A stretch of 64,000 bases of DNA, from positions 1-64,000 of the forward strand of contig WRMD01000003.1 in the NCBI GenBank assembly GCA_009777315.1. Direction: 5' to 3'. Origin of the DNA: Candidatus Saccharimonadota bacterium (lineage in GTDB: Bacteria > Patescibacteriota > Saccharimonadia > Saccharimonadales > Saccharimonadaceae). Of this stretch, positions 29,589 to 39,806 are shown piece after piece; position 1 is the first letter of the stretch, and each line of letters starts with the position of its first letter. The position numbers and the translations under genes are program-made. The notes below the pieces were generated by a model, which had not been told where the DNA came from, did not search any database, and saw nothing but the letters and a program-made list of their open reading frames with translations.

Positions 29589-31046
29589 TTAGTTTTTGCA
29601 TTGGAGGAGCATGTGCTCGATGGGGGCGAAGCGGTCGGTGTAGACGCGGCCGATAGCGCGCTGGAGCGGCTGGATGCTGCTGGTCTCGTCGAAGGTGAGG
29701 GCGCGGCGAGAGAAGATAAGTTCGATGTTGGTGATGGTATGATCGCCTGGGAATTGTTGGACTATGTAGCGGTTGGGTAGATGGCGAGCGTAAATGCCGT
29801 AGACGGCATCAAAGAGGCGGCTGCAATTGCCGGCTTGAGCGCCGATGAGGTTGACGACGATGACGCCTTGGTCGTCGAGTAGGTGGTTGAGGCGATCGCC
29901 GAATTCGCGGGTGACGAACTGCCAGGGCATGGCGATGTCTTTGGAGACGTCAACCATGATGAAGTCGTATTGCTTGGTGTCGGCTTTACTCCGGACGAAG
30001 CTGCGGGCGTCTTCGCCGTAGATATTAATGTTATCGTGTTGGACAAAGCCGAAGTGTTTTTCGGCGATGGTCTGGAGCTTGGGGTCGATTTCGACGACAT
30101 CGATGGTGGAATCGGGGTATTGTCTGGCGAAGTAGTCAGGGAGATTGAAAGCGCCGCCACCCAAAATAAGGATGCGGGGGGGGGCTTCGATGTCGGACAT
30201 GCTGCTATGGAAGACTTCAGCGACCCGATGTTGATACCAAAAGACGAGCTCGCCGGAGCCGTCGGTGAAGACGGCGGACTGGATGCCGTGCGGGCCACTG
30301 AGAAGGGCGGTGATGTCGCGATCTTCCCAGGTGGTGGAGACGACTAAGTAGCGGGCGGTGGCGGTGTCGATGGTTATAGTATCGGAATCGCTGGAGCGCC
30401 AGACGAGGAAGCCGGCGACAACAACGAGGGCGATGGAGAAAACGAGGCGAACTTCCCAGAGGTCTTTAGTGACGAGCAGCCAGCTAATGCCGGCTGAGAG
30501 GGCGACGAGCAAGGCAAGCGTGACGTCGCCGCCGATGAGGCCAAAGAGGACAAAACCAGTAAGGAAAGTGCCGAGGATGCTACCGATGGCGTTCATGGCG
30601 GAGAGGTTGGCGACTGAACTGCCGGAAGTTTCGGTGGAGGTGATGGCCATTTTGGCGAGATAGGGGCTGACCATGCCGAGGATGAAGCTGGGTAGGGCGA
30701 AGAGGAGGAGGGCGGCGGTAAGGCCTTGCCAGCGGGCGTCTTTGAAGATAGCGACGGAAAGGTCAATGATGAGGCTTCCGGCCATAAGGACGAAGACGAT
30801 GCCGGCGCTTGCTGCGAGGAGGAGCCAGACGATGTCGAGAGGATTGTTGCGCTGGTCGGCGACGCGACCGCCATACCAGTAGCCTAACGCAAGGGCAGCC
30901 ATGATGACGCCGATGACGCTAGTCCAAACGAAGATGGAAGCGCCAATAGTGGGGGCGAGGAGGCGGGCGGCAACTAGCTCGAAAATCATTAGGACGAAGC
31001 CGGCGGTAAACGCGACGATTTTGTAGGCTAGCCCCTTATTCTTCAT
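29589..31046 (-). CDS. Membrane-fused spermidine synthase-like protein
   Basis: N-terminal multi-TM domain; ILILGGGAFNLPDYFARQYPDSTIDVVEIDPKL methyltransferase-like core. Confidence 0.85.
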   Translation of the reverse strand: MKNKGLAYKIVAFTAGFVLMIFELVAARLLAPTIGASIFVWTSVIGVIMAALALGYWYGGRVADQRNNPLDIVWLLLAASAGIVFVLMAGSLIIDLSVAIFKDARWQGLTAALLLFALPSFILGMVSPYLAKMAITSTETSGSSVANLSAMNAIGSILGTFLTGFVLFGLIGGDVTLALLVALSAGISWLLVTKDLWEVRLVFSIALVVVAGFLVWRSSDSDTITIDTATARYLVVSTTWEDRDITALLSGPHGIQSAVFTDGSGELVFWYQHRVAEVFHSSMSDIEAPPRILILGGGAFNLPDYFARQYPDSTIDVVEIDPKLQTIAEKHFGFVQHDNINIYGEDARSFVRSKADTKQYDFIMVDVSKDIAMPWQFVTREFGDRLNHLLDDQGVIVVNLIGAQAGNCSRLFDAVYGIYARHLPNRYIVQQFPGDHTITNIELIFSRRALTFDETSSIQPLQRAIGRVYTDRFAPIEHMLLQCKN

Positions 31047-31062
31047 TTAGCTAGTATAGCAT

Positions 31063-32184
31063 TTATTTAGCGCTGGCGATGGCGGAGAGGAGAGAGTCTT
31101 CGGCTTTTTTGCTGGTCTTGGGCTTGGCCTTTTTCTCGAGGATTTCGATGTCGAGGTCGTAACCGGTGAGCTGAGAGGCGAGGCGGACGTTTTGGCCTTG
31201 GCGGCCGATAGCGATAGCTTGCTGGTCTTCGGTGGTGTAGACTTTGGCGCGTTTGGCTTTTTCGTCGAGGTCGATTTTGCTGATTTCGGCGGGCTGGAGA
31301 GCGGCGCGGATGAACTCAGCTACGTTGTCGCTCCAGGCGATGATGTCGATCTTCTCGCGGTCGCCGATTTCGTTTTGGACGGCTTGGACGCGGACGCCAC
31401 GACCGCCGACGAATGATCCGACCGGGTCAACGCCGGGGACTTCGCTGGCGACAGCGATTTTGGTGCGACGGCCGGCTTCGCGGGCGATGCCCTTGACGCT
31501 GACACTGCCGCTGGAGAGTTCGGGGACTTCTTGGCGGAAGAGGAGGTCGATGAATTCTTTGGCGCCACGGGAAACGATCATATCGACGCCACGCTCGTCG
31601 CGTTCGATGCCTTTGAGGTAAACTTTGAGTTGTTCGCCGACGCGGTGCCTTTCGCCCTCGATTTGTTCGGAGATGGGCATGATGGCGCTACCGCTGCCGC
31701 CGATGTCGATGCGGATGATTTTGGGCTCGACACGAGTGACGCGGCCGTTGATGATAGTGCCGATGGAATCTTCAAACATAGCCAGGACAGCTTCGCGCTC
31801 GGCTTCGCGGAGGGCTTGCATGAGAACTTGTTTGGCAGTTTGGCTGGCGATACGGCCGAGGGTTGAGACTTCGTGGCTTTCTTCGACGATGTCGCCGATA
31901 GCGGCGTCCTTTTTGAGAGCTTTGGCTTCGGCGAGAGGGATTTCTTTGGCCGGGATGTAGCCGACTTCGTCCTCGATGACTTCACGCATGACGTAGACGG
32001 TGGCGGTGCCGCTGTTGACATCCAGTATGGAGCGGACGTTTTGTTCGCGCTCGCCGTGTTCACGGCGCCAAGCGGCGGCGATGGCGGTTTCGATAGCCGC
32101 GAGCACAATCTCTTCGCTGAGGTTCTTCTCGTCAGCGAGGATTTTGACCATAGGGATCATTTGTTTTAAATCTAGTGTTTCCAT
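31063..32184 (-). CDS. nusA: Transcription termination/antitermination factor NusA
   Basis: GRGVRVQAVQNEIGDREKIDIIAW KH domain, S1-like region, IGRQGQNVRLASQLTGYDLDI. Confidence 0.94.
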   Translation of the reverse strand: METLDLKQMIPMVKILADEKNLSEEIVLAAIETAIAAAWRREHGEREQNVRSILDVNSGTATVYVMREVIEDEVGYIPAKEIPLAEAKALKKDAAIGDIVEESHEVSTLGRIASQTAKQVLMQALREAEREAVLAMFEDSIGTIINGRVTRVEPKIIRIDIGGSGSAIMPISEQIEGERHRVGEQLKVYLKGIERDERGVDMIVSRGAKEFIDLLFRQEVPELSSGSVSVKGIAREAGRRTKIAVASEVPGVDPVGSFVGGRGVRVQAVQNEIGDREKIDIIAWSDNVAEFIRAALQPAEISKIDLDEKAKRAKVYTTEDQQAIAIGRQGQNVRLASQLTGYDLDIEILEKKAKPKTSKKAEDSLLSAIASAK

Positions 32185-32337
32185 TTTGTTCCTTTCGTGT
32201 AATGATTATACCTATACATTAATCCTGAAAAATCCGCCCTTTCGGCCGGAATTGTCAGGTGTAATACATCTATTATAGCGCAGGCTTGAAGCAAAAGCAA
32301 GTTGTGCTTGGTGCATTAGCTGTGATAAGATAAGAAT

Positions 32338-32787
32338 ATGACGGTTTTTGTGGTGCTGGCTATCATAGTAGCGATTATGGTTTTTGCGCACCGGCATTCA
32401 GGACCGGCGATGCTGGCAGTGATTGCCGGTGGGTATGTACATCAGACTTTTGGTGATTGGCTGACGGAGACGGTGATGAAAAATGTCGATGGGCTGGCGC
32501 AAGATATCGTGTCGAGCGTGATCTTCTTGATACTGGTGGCGGGCGTGCCTTTGCTGCTTTATTTTAAGTCGAAATCGGGACGGGTGGGGCTGATACATCT
32601 GGTGCAGATTGTGATATTTGCCGCGGTGCTGGTGCTTTTGGCGGCGCCGGTAGCCGGGCAGTGGGTGACATTTGATGCGTTGACGCAGGAGATCGTGGGG
32701 TGGGTGAATGCAAACATCCAATTCGTGGTAATAGCGGGTGTTGTGAGCGCCTACTACGATATTTTCTTTGCGACAGCGGCGGACTAA
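32338..32787 (+). CDS. Membrane protein
   Basis: 149 aa with four TM helices. Confidence 0.55.
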   Translation: MTVFVVLAIIVAIMVFAHRHSGPAMLAVIAGGYVHQTFGDWLTETVMKNVDGLAQDIVSSVIFLILVAGVPLLLYFKSKSGRVGLIHLVQIVIFAAVLVLLAAPVAGQWVTFDALTQEIVGWVNANIQFVVIAGVVSAYYDIFFATAAD

Positions 32788-32799
32788 GGGGGAGGGCGA

Positions 32800-33594
32800 G
32801 TGGACGATGAGAGTGACAGCGAGCTAAAAGTACTTCCCGAAGGTTTGTCGCGGGTGAAAACGCAACAGGATTTGTTGAAGTTTGAGGCGACGAACTTGGG
32901 GTTTATCGTGCTTCGGAGGAGCGGGGTTTACTGGACGGGGTATGAGCGGACGGCTTGGTTTTTGGATGAGCTGTATGGGATAAGAAATAAAGAGATAAAG
33001 ATGCGTTATGATGCGAACTTGAAGCGGAAAGTGCGGTCGGTGGTGTTTCATGTGGATAACTTTGGAAAGATTCGGGAGAAATTGCTGGAAAAGTGCGACG
33101 CGATAGTGCAGAAGGACACGTTTTTGGTGTTGCGTTTGCCGAAACCGGTGAAGGAAGAGGAAATTAAAGCGTGGGAGCGGCGCGGGGAGAAGGTGAGCGA
33201 TGTGGAGGCGGCGCTTTATCCGGATCGGCTGAGTAATCGGACGCTGGTGCGGCAGTTCGTGGCGTTGAACGCGGCGCTGATGCAGACGATTCGGGATGAT
33301 ATGCCGTCGGAGATGCGGACGGTGCTGGGGAGTGAGATGCTGAGAACGACACAGGCGGCGCTGGGGCATTATGTGGAGCTGGAGATTACTTGTAAGACGA
33401 TGGAGGCGTGCGCGGTGCAGGCTCGGTCGGTGGTGACGGAACTGCAAAAATTGGCGGTGCTGGCGATGACTGCGTTTAGTGCTGGGGCGATGGAAGAGGA
33501 GCGGGCGATGCGGATTGGACAGATGCAGCAAGAGGTGGTGCGGGGGCTGTACAATAAATACTTGAGGCTAGAGATTGTGGATGCGGAGAAATAA
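32800..33594 (+). CDS. Hypothetical protein
   Basis: 264-aa ORF with GTG start and codon use matching neighbours. Confidence 0.6.
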   Translation: MDDESDSELKVLPEGLSRVKTQQDLLKFEATNLGFIVLRRSGVYWTGYERTAWFLDELYGIRNKEIKMRYDANLKRKVRSVVFHVDNFGKIREKLLEKCDAIVQKDTFLVLRLPKPVKEEEIKAWERRGEKVSDVEAALYPDRLSNRTLVRQFVALNAALMQTIRDDMPSEMRTVLGSEMLRTTQAALGHYVELEITCKTMEACAVQARSVVTELQKLAVLAMTAFSAGAMEEERAMRIGQMQQEVVRGLYNKYLRLEIVDAEK

Positions 33595-33652
33595 GGCGTG
33601 TTTTTGGGTGAGGAGGTGTGCTATAATAAGGTAGATTTATGGGTTGGGCAGA

Positions 33653-35185
33653 ATGAAGAAGCTAGCGGCGTATCTGAACAGACGGTTGACTGGCGCGGTG
33701 TACGTGAGTCGGCGGATATGCGAGGCGTATTCGACTGATCAGAGCGGGATGAAGATGTTGCCGCAGATGGTGGCGGTGCCGACTTCGACGCGGGATGTGC
33801 AGAAGCTGGTGGTGTTTGCTGGGTCGTTGGCGGGCAAAGGGATTAAACTGGGGATTACGCCGCGGGGGAGCGGGACAGATAAGACGGGGGCGGCGATTGG
33901 GCAGGGGATTGTGGTGAGTATGCGGGAGGAGATGAATAAGATTCTGGAGATTGATACGAGGCAGAAGTTGGTGCGGGTGCAGGCGGGGGTGACGATTCGG
34001 GAGCTGAACAATACGTTGGCGCTACACGGGATGACGTTGCCGATTGCGGCGGATGATCAGACGGTGGGGGGGTTGCTGGCGAAGAACTTTACCGGGCCGA
34101 TGAGCGCGAAATACGGCGGATTAGGGCGATACGTGACGAACGTGGAGGTAGTGCTAGCAGACGGGACGGTGGCGAGTACGGCGCCGGTGAGTCGGAGGAG
34201 GGCGGAAAAAATAGCTTCGGGGTCGGGGCTGCTGGCGGAGATTTATAAGGTGCTACTAAATGATTGTGAGCCGCGGACGGATGATGAGACGACTTTTGGG
34301 TATCAAGTGCCGAAGCGGGAGAAGACGATTTCGATATTGCCGATGCTTTTGGGATCGCAGGGGACGCTGGGGGTGATGACGGAAGTGATTTTTCGGACGG
34401 AGTACTTTGAGGAGTTGCCGACGATGGTGGCGGTTAGTTTTGAAACTTGGGCGGAGGCGCTGGAGTGGACGGAGAGGATTGTGCCGTTGCAGCCGAGCGT
34501 GGGTGACGTGTATGATATGAAGTTGTTGAATTTGGCGGACGGGATGGGGAAGGCGCTGAAGTTTTTGGAGCTTGGGGGCCAGGGCGTGTTGATGGTGGTC
34601 GGGTTTGACGAGGAGAAGCGGCATAAGCGGATGGCGAAGGCTCTAAAGGCGGCGAAGTTGGCGCCGGAGAGCGTGAAAAAGGTAGTGAGCGATGAGCAGA
34701 ACTATGAGGATTTTTTGCAGTTGCGTGAGGTTATGGGGGTGTTTTTGAATGAGACGGGGCGGCATCGAGTGGCGATATGTGATGACGTGGTGATACCGCG
34801 GGAGCAGACGGAGCGGTTTATGGGGGCGCTTAGCCGGCTGGGGGCGCAAGTGGGGACAGAGATGCCGTTTTTTGGGTCGCTGCTCACTCGGCAGTGGTCG
34901 GTGCGGCCGGATATGAATGAGCGGAAGCGGGTGGTGTTCTTGCAGCATTATGCGCGGCTGGTGAAGATGTGCGGCGGGGCGGTGTGCGGGGCGGTTCCGG
35001 AAGGTAGGACGCGGGCGGGGATTATGAATCGGCTGGTGGACGGGGCGATCGTGGCGCAGAACAAGAAGATAAAGCAGGTGTTTGATCCGAATGATATTAT
35101 GAATCCGGGGGTGAAGGATGGATTCCCGCCGGAGAGGATTCCGCATTTCGAGACGGAGACGGCGGTGAGAAGGGTGCTTCCCTAA
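33653..35185 (+). CDS. FAD-binding oxidoreductase (GlcD/lactate dehydrogenase-like)
   Basis: VVAVPTSTRDVQKLVVFAGSLAGKGIKLGITPRGSGTDKTGAA; C-terminal FDPNDIMNPGVKDG. Confidence 0.85.
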   Translation: MKKLAAYLNRRLTGAVYVSRRICEAYSTDQSGMKMLPQMVAVPTSTRDVQKLVVFAGSLAGKGIKLGITPRGSGTDKTGAAIGQGIVVSMREEMNKILEIDTRQKLVRVQAGVTIRELNNTLALHGMTLPIAADDQTVGGLLAKNFTGPMSAKYGGLGRYVTNVEVVLADGTVASTAPVSRRRAEKIASGSGLLAEIYKVLLNDCEPRTDDETTFGYQVPKREKTISILPMLLGSQGTLGVMTEVIFRTEYFEELPTMVAVSFETWAEALEWTERIVPLQPSVGDVYDMKLLNLADGMGKALKFLELGGQGVLMVVGFDEEKRHKRMAKALKAAKLAPESVKKVVSDEQNYEDFLQLREVMGVFLNETGRHRVAICDDVVIPREQTERFMGALSRLGAQVGTEMPFFGSLLTRQWSVRPDMNERKRVVFLQHYARLVKMCGGAVCGAVPEGRTRAGIMNRLVDGAIVAQNKKIKQVFDPNDIMNPGVKDGFPPERIPHFETETAVRRVLP

Positions 35186-35283
35186 GAAACCAAGGTTTCT
35201 TCCTTCCTTAACTTGATTAAAAAGTCGGGAGTAAATCCCGAACTTTTTAATTGTTTATTGTCGCCTAGCGGCGTAAACTTATC

Positions 35284-35820
35284 CTCCCCACCCCCTACGG
35301 GTAGACACAGCGGAGGGAGAAGCCCTCCCTCCTAGATGAAGCATCTGTGCCAAAAAAGATTTGGGATGCACTGCTACCACGTAAGCTCGTAAAGGCCGAC
35401 TGAATCCCCGAGAGCACTGAAGAGGTGTACCAAAAGCTACGATCGTTTCGAGTATATTGCCCCTGGGATGGGAAGAAATAATCGCTCGAGACAGTGGCGA
35501 AGGAGGATTTCTATTGACTTTTCATTTCGCTTGTGCTATACTGTAGAGTAGAGAGAACTATGTTCTAATCCTCCCACCCCTGTTATAACAGGGGTCGTTC
35601 TTATTTCCTTCGCCACTGTTTCGGGCGGGTGGTTTCATCCTCCGGGAGGGGCATCGAGTATGTCTATGTTGTTGGTGTTTCATGCTTCTTCTTTGAATGT
35701 GCCTCCTGCTCCGTCCTCCATATGGTTGCGTACAATTACGGAAGTTCTGCCTGGCACACATGAAGGCATAACATCAAGTAGCTATCTACTCCGCTGTGTC
35801 TACCCGTAGGGGGTGGGGAG
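35284..35820. mobile_element. Cassette element E6 (inverted pair) with internal promoter/hairpin
   Basis: TIRs; FATVSSDYFFPSQG...FSLRCVYP (minus) and FATVSGGWFHPPGG...YLLRCVYP (plus); TTGACT-17-TATACT promoter plus ACCCCTGTTATAACAGGGGT hairpin in centre. Confidence 0.83.
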
Positions 35821-35888
35821 GATGCAGGCTTGGATAGGATACATAAGATGGGCAGAGTCTGACCTTGGGCTAGGGGGTGGGGAGGAGG

Positions 35889-36710
35889 TTAGTTTTTGCG
35901 GAGGGAGGCTAGGATGCTGATGATTTCGTTGGTGATGTGAATGTCGGTTGGTAGGCCGTCTTGTATGCCGGAACCGAAACTGACGTGTGTGTCGGGGTGC
36001 GGGGAGAATAAGTAGGAATATATGTTTCCTGGGCATGTTAGGTAAGGCGTATCAGTCATTTCGCTAGGTAGCACTATGAGGAAGGGCTCTCGTTCTGGCT
36101 CGGTTGCGAGGACGACGTTGAAGCCTGGGATACTCGTAGGTCGTTTGGGAGAGTAATCAAAGATGAATTCTTCTTCGTCTGCGCAGGTGCCGCCTCCCCA
36201 AAACCCATCGGGGTACTCGGAGTAGGAGATTTCTATGCCATCAGGGCGTCGGATTTCTAAATGAGAGTGACCTGCGCCGGTTGTGACATCAGATACGGTC
36301 CAGCTGTTTGGAAAATTAAAGGAGATGCGAAGGGCGGTAGAGGTGAAAATAGTGGAGTCGGCAGTCTTAGTCAGGGTGTACCAGCCGTGGTTTTCGATGT
36401 CAGGTCCTCCGCCTGTGTTTGATCCGCCCCCGTTGTCTGGGTCATCTCCGTTGCCATTAACTATGTTGTTGCTTGGTGAGTCGTTGTCGCGGCTGTCTAG
36501 CCAAAACCAGGCGCCGATGCCGGCGGCTAACAGTATTATTGCTATGGTGCTTATGATTAGGTAGAGTTTTTTATGGGATTTGACTGGTGGTGTGGAAGAT
36601 ACGATCGGTGGCTCGAGTGTTGGCGGCGAGGCTGTTGGGACGGGGGTGTTGATGGGCGTGGTGGTGGGCAGACCTTCTGGAGGTGGTTTGGTTGTGTCAT
36701 CCATAAGCAT
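35889..36710 (-). CDS. Hypothetical membrane-anchored extracellular protein
   Basis: Pro/Thr-rich N-terminus, single TM, extracellular domain. Confidence 0.65.
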   Translation of the reverse strand: MLMDDTTKPPPEGLPTTTPINTPVPTASPPTLEPPIVSSTPPVKSHKKLYLIISTIAIILLAAGIGAWFWLDSRDNDSPSNNIVNGNGDDPDNGGGSNTGGGPDIENHGWYTLTKTADSTIFTSTALRISFNFPNSWTVSDVTTGAGHSHLEIRRPDGIEISYSEYPDGFWGGGTCADEEEFIFDYSPKRPTSIPGFNVVLATEPEREPFLIVLPSEMTDTPYLTCPGNIYSYLFSPHPDTHVSFGSGIQDGLPTDIHITNEIISILASLRKN

Positions 36711-36786
36711 AAGTATAGCAGGTTTGTTGCCCCCTCATCGTTCTCGTCGGTGGCGAAGGAGGATTCGTGGTATAATTATGAGTATT

Positions 36787-38103
36787 ATGGAGAATATAGT
36801 TAGTCTGTGCAAGCGGCGGGGGTTTATTTTTGCTGGTAGTGAAGTTTATGGGGGGTTGGCCGGGACGTGGGATTATGGTCCGCTCGGGGCGATGTTGAAG
36901 CGGAATGTTGAGGGTAGCTTTTGGCGGACTTTTGTGGATAGTAGGACTGACATGTATGGGGTGGATGCGGCTATTATCATGAATCCGAAGGTGTGGGAGG
37001 CGAGTGGGCATGTGGCGACGTTTGCGGATCCGCTGATTGAGGACGTGGTGAATGGCAAGCGGTATCGACTGGATCATCTGCTCGAGGATGCTGGGGTGGA
37101 TGACGTGGCGGGGTTGACGATGGATGAGATGGTGGAGGTGGTGCAGAAGCGGAAGTTGAAGAGCCCGGACGGAAATAAGCTGGGTGAGGCGCGGATGTTT
37201 AACATGATGTTTACGACGCATGTGGGGCCGGTGCAGGATGATGAGTCGATTGCGTATCTTCGGCCGGAGACGGCGCAGGGGATTTTTACGAATTATAAGA
37301 ACGTGGTGGATACGATATACCCGGATTTGCCGTTTGGGATTGCGCAGGTGGGGAAGGCGTTTCGGAATGAGATTAGTCCGCGAGATTTTGTGTTTCGTAG
37401 CCGCGAGTTTAATCAGATGGAGATTGAGTATTTTTGTGATCCGGGGACTTGGGAGCGGTTGTTTGAAGCGTGGGTGGCGGATTTTCATAAGTGGCTGGAG
37501 AGTTTGGGCTTGCCGAAGAGTAAGACGCATGATCTCGAGGTGCCGGATGCGGATCGGGCGTTTTATTCGAAGCGGACGATAGATATTGAGTTTGATTATC
37601 CGACGGGGCGGGCGGAGCTGATGGGGATAGCGTATCGGACGGATTTTGACTTAGGGAATATCCAGCGGGCGAGCGGTAAGAGTATGGAATATACCGTGAA
37701 GGGGACGAATGAGAAGCTGATTCCGCATGTGATTGAGCCGTCGATTGGGACGGAGCGGCTGATTATGGCGATTTTGTGTAGTGCGTATGTGGAGGAGGGT
37801 GACCGGGTGGTGCTGAAATTGCCGGAAGAGATTGCGCCGTATAAGATGTGCGTGTCGCCGCTGCTCAAGAACAAGCCGGAACTAGTGGCGAAGGCGCAGG
37901 AAGTGTTTGCGAAGATGAAGAAGAAATATGGTTTTGTGGCGTGGGATGACAATGGGAACATCGGGAAGCGTTATCGGCGGCAGGATGAGATTGGGACGCC
38001 GCGGTGCGTGGTGGTGGATTTTCAGACGCTGGAGGATGGGACGGTGACGGTGCGTGATCGTGACACCATGGAGCAGGTGCGGGTTGAGATAAATAAAGTG
38101 TAG
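36787..38103 (+). CDS. glyS: Glycyl-tRNA synthetase (alpha2 type)
   Basis: MENIVSLCKRRGFIFAGSEVYGGLAGTWDYGPLG; RPETAQGIF; start trimmed from ORF using the TATAAT box at 36771. Confidence 0.94.
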   Translation: MENIVSLCKRRGFIFAGSEVYGGLAGTWDYGPLGAMLKRNVEGSFWRTFVDSRTDMYGVDAAIIMNPKVWEASGHVATFADPLIEDVVNGKRYRLDHLLEDAGVDDVAGLTMDEMVEVVQKRKLKSPDGNKLGEARMFNMMFTTHVGPVQDDESIAYLRPETAQGIFTNYKNVVDTIYPDLPFGIAQVGKAFRNEISPRDFVFRSREFNQMEIEYFCDPGTWERLFEAWVADFHKWLESLGLPKSKTHDLEVPDADRAFYSKRTIDIEFDYPTGRAELMGIAYRTDFDLGNIQRASGKSMEYTVKGTNEKLIPHVIEPSIGTERLIMAILCSAYVEEGDRVVLKLPEEIAPYKMCVSPLLKNKPELVAKAQEVFAKMKKKYGFVAWDDNGNIGKRYRRQDEIGTPRCVVVDFQTLEDGTVTVRDRDTMEQVRVEINKV

Positions 38104-38157
38104 CCCAGGTTGTTGCCGGGGCTATACCAGGGTTCTTGGTTGGTCTTGGGGTGTGGT

Positions 38158-38298
38158 TTATTTCTTGTTTTTGGATTTTTTCTTGCTGTCGTACTCGAAC
38201 TCGACAACTTTGGTGCCGGTAATGATACCAGCTACCGCGCAACTTGTCAAGAATATCGTAATACAGACGATGATTGTGATAAGCACTGCATCGCTCAT
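38158..38298 (-). CDS. Small single-TM protein
   Basis: MSDAVLITIIVCITIFLTSCAVAGIITGTKVVEFEYDSKKKSKNKK. Confidence 0.45.
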   Translation of the reverse strand: MSDAVLITIIVCITIFLTSCAVAGIITGTKVVEFEYDSKKKSKNKK

Positions 38299-38421
38299 AA
38301 ATACCCCTTTCTTGCAAGTATTATAACATATGCAATCGTAGACTCGCCTAGAATCACTCACGAAGTGTAAGCTAGATAGGCAAAAGGCTCACCAAGGTAC
38401 AGAATTCCTCTACAGTGATCC

Positions 38422-38563
38422 CTAAAACCCCCTCATCAAGTTCGGCTCATTCGGACACAGAATCGTCTACCTCTGTCGCCACAGAGGTATCCGTTCTTCC
38501 CCCTCGGCTTGCCAGCCTGCGGGACGTTCCTCATGATTCCGAATCTTGCTACGGGGGTTTTAG
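38422..38563 (-). ncRNA. Candidate structured RNA associated with cassette element (copy 3)
   Basis: Outer helix CTAAAACCCCC/GGGGGTTTTAG; GAACGTCCCG, GGCTggcaAGCC hairpin, ACCTCTGTGGCGACAGAGGT hairpin, ATTCTGTGTCCGAATGA. Confidence 0.58.
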
Positions 38564-38657
38564 ATACTTCTATCCAGTCTTACTTTGATGCTGCTAACCT
38601 ATCCTACCCCTACCTATCCTATCCCAACCTAACTATATCCTCCCAACCTAGCACTAA

Positions 38658-39144
38658 CTCCCCACCCCCTACGGGTAGACACAGCGGAGGGAGAGACCAT
38701 ACCGTTTAAAGTCGCTGCCGCCAGGGCCGCTAGACGTTAAGCTAGTAATTATGGAGCCTCCCGATATGTTTGATTGGAGAGAAGAGTTCCACTGATCGAT
38801 GCGTGTGGATTGGTAGGTTGAACCACTATCAGCCGCGGGACCGAAGCGACCCGACGAGACAGTGGCGAAGGAAAGCCGGAACTTTATAAAGCCAGCGATA
38901 TAACAGAGGTAGGAAACTTTATAAAGTTTTCCTTCGCCACTGTCGTTATGGGAATCTTTGATACAACTAGTGGCGGGCTAAGAGACCAGTCCCTGTTTGT
39001 ATGGTGGAGCAGTTCGTCCGTAGTATCCGCCATACATGCTGGTGGGGTGAATATGATGTCAACATCTGCCATAAACATCAGCTCGACACAGCAGAAACAA
39101 CATGGTTTTACCTTCCGCTGTGTCTACCCGTAGGGGGTGGGGAG
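38658..39144. mobile_element. Cassette element E7 (inverted pair)
   Basis: TIRs; FATVSSGRFGPAADSGS...LSLRCVYP (minus) and FATVVMGIFDTTSGG...FTFRCVYP (plus); centre has two CTTTATAAAG palindromes. Confidence 0.83.
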
Positions 39145-39183
39145 GATCTGGTAGAGGAGAGGTAATAATGGTATAATTCAAGT

Positions 39184-39351
39184 ATGCATACAGAAGTTGA
39201 GCAAGGAGTCAAGGAAGCGCCGCAAGTAGATCCGGCGATTTTGAAGGCTGAACAGGAAATTCCTAAGGAAAAAAAGGACCGGGCGGATAAGATTGTCAAA
39301 AAAATCGCCAAAGATTTCGGCTCGGCTATCAAGAAGCTCGCTGACACATGA
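39184..39351 (+). CDS. Putative antitoxin upstream of Doc
   Basis: 55-aa charged protein overlapping (ATGA) the Doc ORF; TATAAT box 6 nt before ATG. Confidence 0.6.
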   Translation: MHTEVEQGVKEAPQVDPAILKAEQEIPKEKKDRADKIVKKIAKDFGSAIKKLADT

Positions 39352-39806
39352 AACCGCTCGACCTGGAGATTGCGCTACTCGCGTTACAGGGGATGCCGAT
39401 TATGCTTGGCTTGGGTAAGGAGCCGATGTGGCAAATCAATGGTGGTTCGGTAAAAGAGCTGGCCACGCTTTTAGAGCGGCCTTTTCAGCAGTACGGTGGG
39501 CAGGATCTATATCCGACTCCGGCGGAAAAGGTAGCGGTTTTGTTTTACCAGACGATTAAGGATCATCGGTTTGAGAATGGCAACAAGCGGACGGCGGTGA
39601 TTCTGGTGTTGGCGTTGCTCATTGAAAACGGTTACTGGCTGAAGCTAGGCCCGGATGAGATTTATGATTTGGCGCTTAGGACTGCTGAAAGTAAAGATAG
39701 CGAGGCGATGACTGGCGAGCTGACGAGACTGTTTGGTAAAAAGATGACCGGTAGTTTACTGTTGCAGTGGATGCGAAGTTTGTTTAGTTTTAGTAGAGGG
39801 AGCTAG
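39348..39806 (+). CDS. doc: Doc-family (Fic fold) toxin
   Basis: HRFENGNKRTAVILVLALLIENGY matches HxFx(D/N)xNKR-type Doc motif. Confidence 0.85.
   Translation: MKPLDLEIALLALQGMPIMLGLGKEPMWQINGGSVKELATLLERPFQQYGGQDLYPTPAEKVAVLFYQTIKDHRFENGNKRTAVILVLALLIENGYWLKLGPDEIYDLALRTAESKDSEAMTGELTRLFGKKMTGSLLLQWMRSLFSFSRGS

Noticed and set aside
30175-30186. G8 tract in the spermidine synthase-like gene as phase-variation site
   Set aside because: The frame is intact, the tract lies deep in the coding region, and the gene is not obviously surface-exposed; could slip but nothing supports switching.
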